The notes beneath the pieces are model-generated. The model searched no databases. It was given only the letters and a program-made list of their open reading frames with translations, and was not told the DNA's origin. This document shows positions 62,587 through 64,000 of a stretch of 64,000 nucleotides of DNA, one piece after another; within the stretch, counting starts at the first letter, position 1; every line of letters begins with the position of its first letter. Position numbers and translations under genes: made by a program. Origin of the DNA: Nitratiruptor sp. YY08-10 (GTDB taxonomy: Bacteria > Campylobacterota > Campylobacteria > Campylobacterales > Nitratiruptoraceae); assembly GCF_016629565.1 (NCBI RefSeq), contig NZ_AP023057.1, forward strand, positions 186,001-250,000, in the 5' to 3' direction.

Positions 62587-63669
62587 ATGAAAAAGAGCCC
62601 AAAAGCGCTCGTTATTGATGATTCGGCATTGGTTCGAAGATTTTTGAAAAAAGAGTTGGAACGACTCGGATTCGAGGTAGATGTCGCCAAAGATGGGGAA
62701 GAGGGTGAGAAAAAAGCTTTAGAGAATCAATATGACCTTATTACACTCGATATAGAGATGCCCAAGAAAAATGGGTTGGATGTGTTACAGTCCATTATGG
62801 AGAAGAATCCTACACGAGTTCTCATTGTAAGTACGTATGCTGTTGAGAATGGCGATATAGCAATGAGTGCACTTCAATTAGGAGCCTTGGATTATATTAC
62901 AAAACCAGATCAAAGGCTTGCAACAGCTGGAGCAGACTTTATCAAAGAGTTTGAATTTAAAGTAAATGAGATAATGAAAATTAACAAGATTGCTCTTCTT
63001 GCGAGAAAAAAGAAAGCTATTGTACAAACCCCTGTTATAAAACAACCTACAGAATTTGCTCCCAAAGATGATAAAAAATATGTACTTGTTGGTGCCTCGA
63101 CCGGTGGGCCAAAACTTATTGAAGCAATAGCGAGGTCGTTACCAGAAAATTACCCTTATCCTGTGTGTGTGGTACAGCATATGCCACCGACATTTACTGG
63201 AAAGTTTGCTGAAAGACTTGATAGTATTAGTAAAATAAAAGTGGTTGAAGCTAAAAATGGTGAAGAACTCACACCTGCAAAAATGATCATCGGAAAAGGT
63301 GGAAAGCATCTTCATTTCCGAAGAGATGGTGACAAGGTTGTGTGTAAGCTTGTTCCAAATACAAGTAACCGTTTTTTTGTTCCAAGTGTAGATGAGATGT
63401 TTTTTAGTGCGTTGGAGGTGATGAATCCAAAAAACATCATGGCAGTACTGTTAACTGGAATTGGTGATGATGGTGCAGATGGGATGGTGGCTTTGAAAAA
63501 AGCAGGCGCTTATACGATAGCAGAAAGTGAAGAGAGTGCGACGGTCTATGGGATGCCAAAAGAGGCGTATGTAAGAGGGGGAACAGTAAAAGTATTGCCC
63601 TTTGATGAGATTTTACAAGAAATAATTGCTTTTGGGAGTAAAAATGGCATTAAAAAAGATAGAAGATAA
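62587..63669 (+). CDS. cheB: CheB-type protein-glutamate methylesterase response regulator
   Basis: The 360-residue protein has a receiver domain (VIDDSALVRRFLKKELERLG, phosphoacceptor Asp55 in LITLDIEMPKKNG). A linker and the methylesterase domain follow. Catalytic residues fit CheB: Ser171 in VGASTGGPKLIEA, His198 in VVQHMPPTFTGKFAERL and Asp295 in LTGIGDDGADGM. It would remove methyl groups from chemoreceptors or the glutamine amide. No cheR or receptor is visible. It overlaps the next gene by 26 bases. Confidence 0.92.
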   Translation: MKKSPKALVIDDSALVRRFLKKELERLGFEVDVAKDGEEGEKKALENQYDLITLDIEMPKKNGLDVLQSIMEKNPTRVLIVSTYAVENGDIAMSALQLGALDYITKPDQRLATAGADFIKEFEFKVNEIMKINKIALLARKKKAIVQTPVIKQPTEFAPKDDKKYVLVGASTGGPKLIEAIARSLPENYPYPVCVVQHMPPTFTGKFAERLDSISKIKVVEAKNGEELTPAKMIIGKGGKHLHFRRDGDKVVCKLVPNTSNRFFVPSVDEMFFSALEVMNPKNIMAVLLTGIGDDGADGMVALKKAGAYTIAESEESATVYGMPKEAYVRGGTVKVLPFDEILQEIIAFGSKNGIKKDRR

Positions 63670-64000
63670 AACACCAATTTCTCGTTTTAGAGAGTTTTTA
63701 GAAGCACGTGAATACATTGAATCGTTTGAAAAACATGAAGAAGATGATGTATTCGCTGCCATTGATTATATGCTTATTCATAAAGAGTATCATTATCTTC
63801 TCCGAATGATTTTAGAACATTGTCAAAAACCTGGCATTGAAAAACTTTCGAGTTACGTTTTTGCACGACTTGATTGTTTGAAGAGAGAAGAGGATAAAAA
63901 ACTTTTACAGCAACTTCTTTTGTGTAAAAATAACGGTATTGGAAAAAATGTTTTTACATATATATTATCTTGTTGTGAATTTATGGACGTTGAAAGACTA
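63644..64000 (+). CDS. Unidentified helical protein, cut by window end
   Basis: About 119 residues are visible, starting MALKKIEDKTPISRFREFLE, with regularly spaced helices (AIDYMLIHKEYHYLLRMIL and LSSYVFARLDCLKREEDKKL). The spacing recalls HEAT-like repeats. It starts inside the end of cheB in another frame, so the two are probably translated together. It runs off the window. Confidence 0.7.
   Translation, partial: MALKKIEDKTPISRFREFLEAREYIESFEKHEEDDVFAAIDYMLIHKEYHYLLRMILEHCQKPGIEKLSSYVFARLDCLKREEDKKLLQQLLLCKNNGIGKNVFTYILSCCEFMDVERL

Overview
The window reads as chromosome of a Campylobacterota (Epsilonproteobacteria) member. The S10-spc-alpha ribosomal cluster lacks rpmD and adk. Next to it is the layout tRNA(Thr-Tyr-Gly-Thr)-tuf-rpmG-tRNA(Trp)-secE-nusG-rplKAJL-rpoB-rpoC-rpsL-rpsG-fusA. 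Zinc-type S14, L33 and L36, a YjfB-like motility protein, CheB and moderate AT richness fit the same group. rpoB and rpoC are separate, unlike the fused gene of Helicobacter and Wolinella. A thermophilic or vent lineage such as Nitratiruptor is my best guess, but that is inference.

Layout. (1) 1-12.1 kb: compact housekeeping genes on both strands: hemJ, a CHAD protein, mutY, an MtfA-like peptidase, a DUF2267 protein, tRNA-Ala, dgkA, a PP-loop enzyme, dnaG, a LapB-like TPR protein, rnhA, rnc, aroC, a YjfB-like protein, a DUF2130 protein and rnhB. (2) 12.1-23.9 kb: an accessory defence island. It holds an IS481-like element with clear inverted repeats and a 5-bp target duplication, sitting in the start of a decayed Phd/PIN toxin-antitoxin module. 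Beside it is a minus-strand type I restriction-modification operon: radC, hsdR, a cytosolic-type 5'-nucleotidase, hsdS, an ABC-type ATPase, an Abi_2-family gene with a promoter-hairpin leader, hsdM and an HTH remnant. Six coding frames here (transposase, PIN toxin, hsdM, abi, ATPase, hsdS) each carry exactly one -1 lesion. hsdR, the nucleotidase and radC are intact. (3) 23.9-25 kb: an AAA_14-like ATPase. (4) 25-38.9 kb: the ribosomal protein, secY and rpoA supercluster. (5) 39-45 kb: nfu, a TPR-like protein, murE, a thioredoxin-like ferredoxin, panD, ybaB, a polyprenyl synthase and tkt. (6) 45.1-62.5 kb: tRNAs, tuf, transcription and translation genes. (7) 62.5-64 kb: a CheB-type regulator and a gene cut by the window end.

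The core region is almost one continuous set of gene-expression operons, with touching or overlapping genes. Several spacers inside the operons hold perfect or near-perfect hairpins without U-tracts, at places where autogenous ribosomal-protein control is known in other bacteria. Arginine in tuf is encoded only by CGA and AGA, which is unusual because CGA is avoided in most bacteria. The island looks like a multi-layer defence locus in decay. Its most interesting parts are the abi-leader RNA flanked by a duplicated hsdM 5' end, and the nucleotidase inside the restriction operon.
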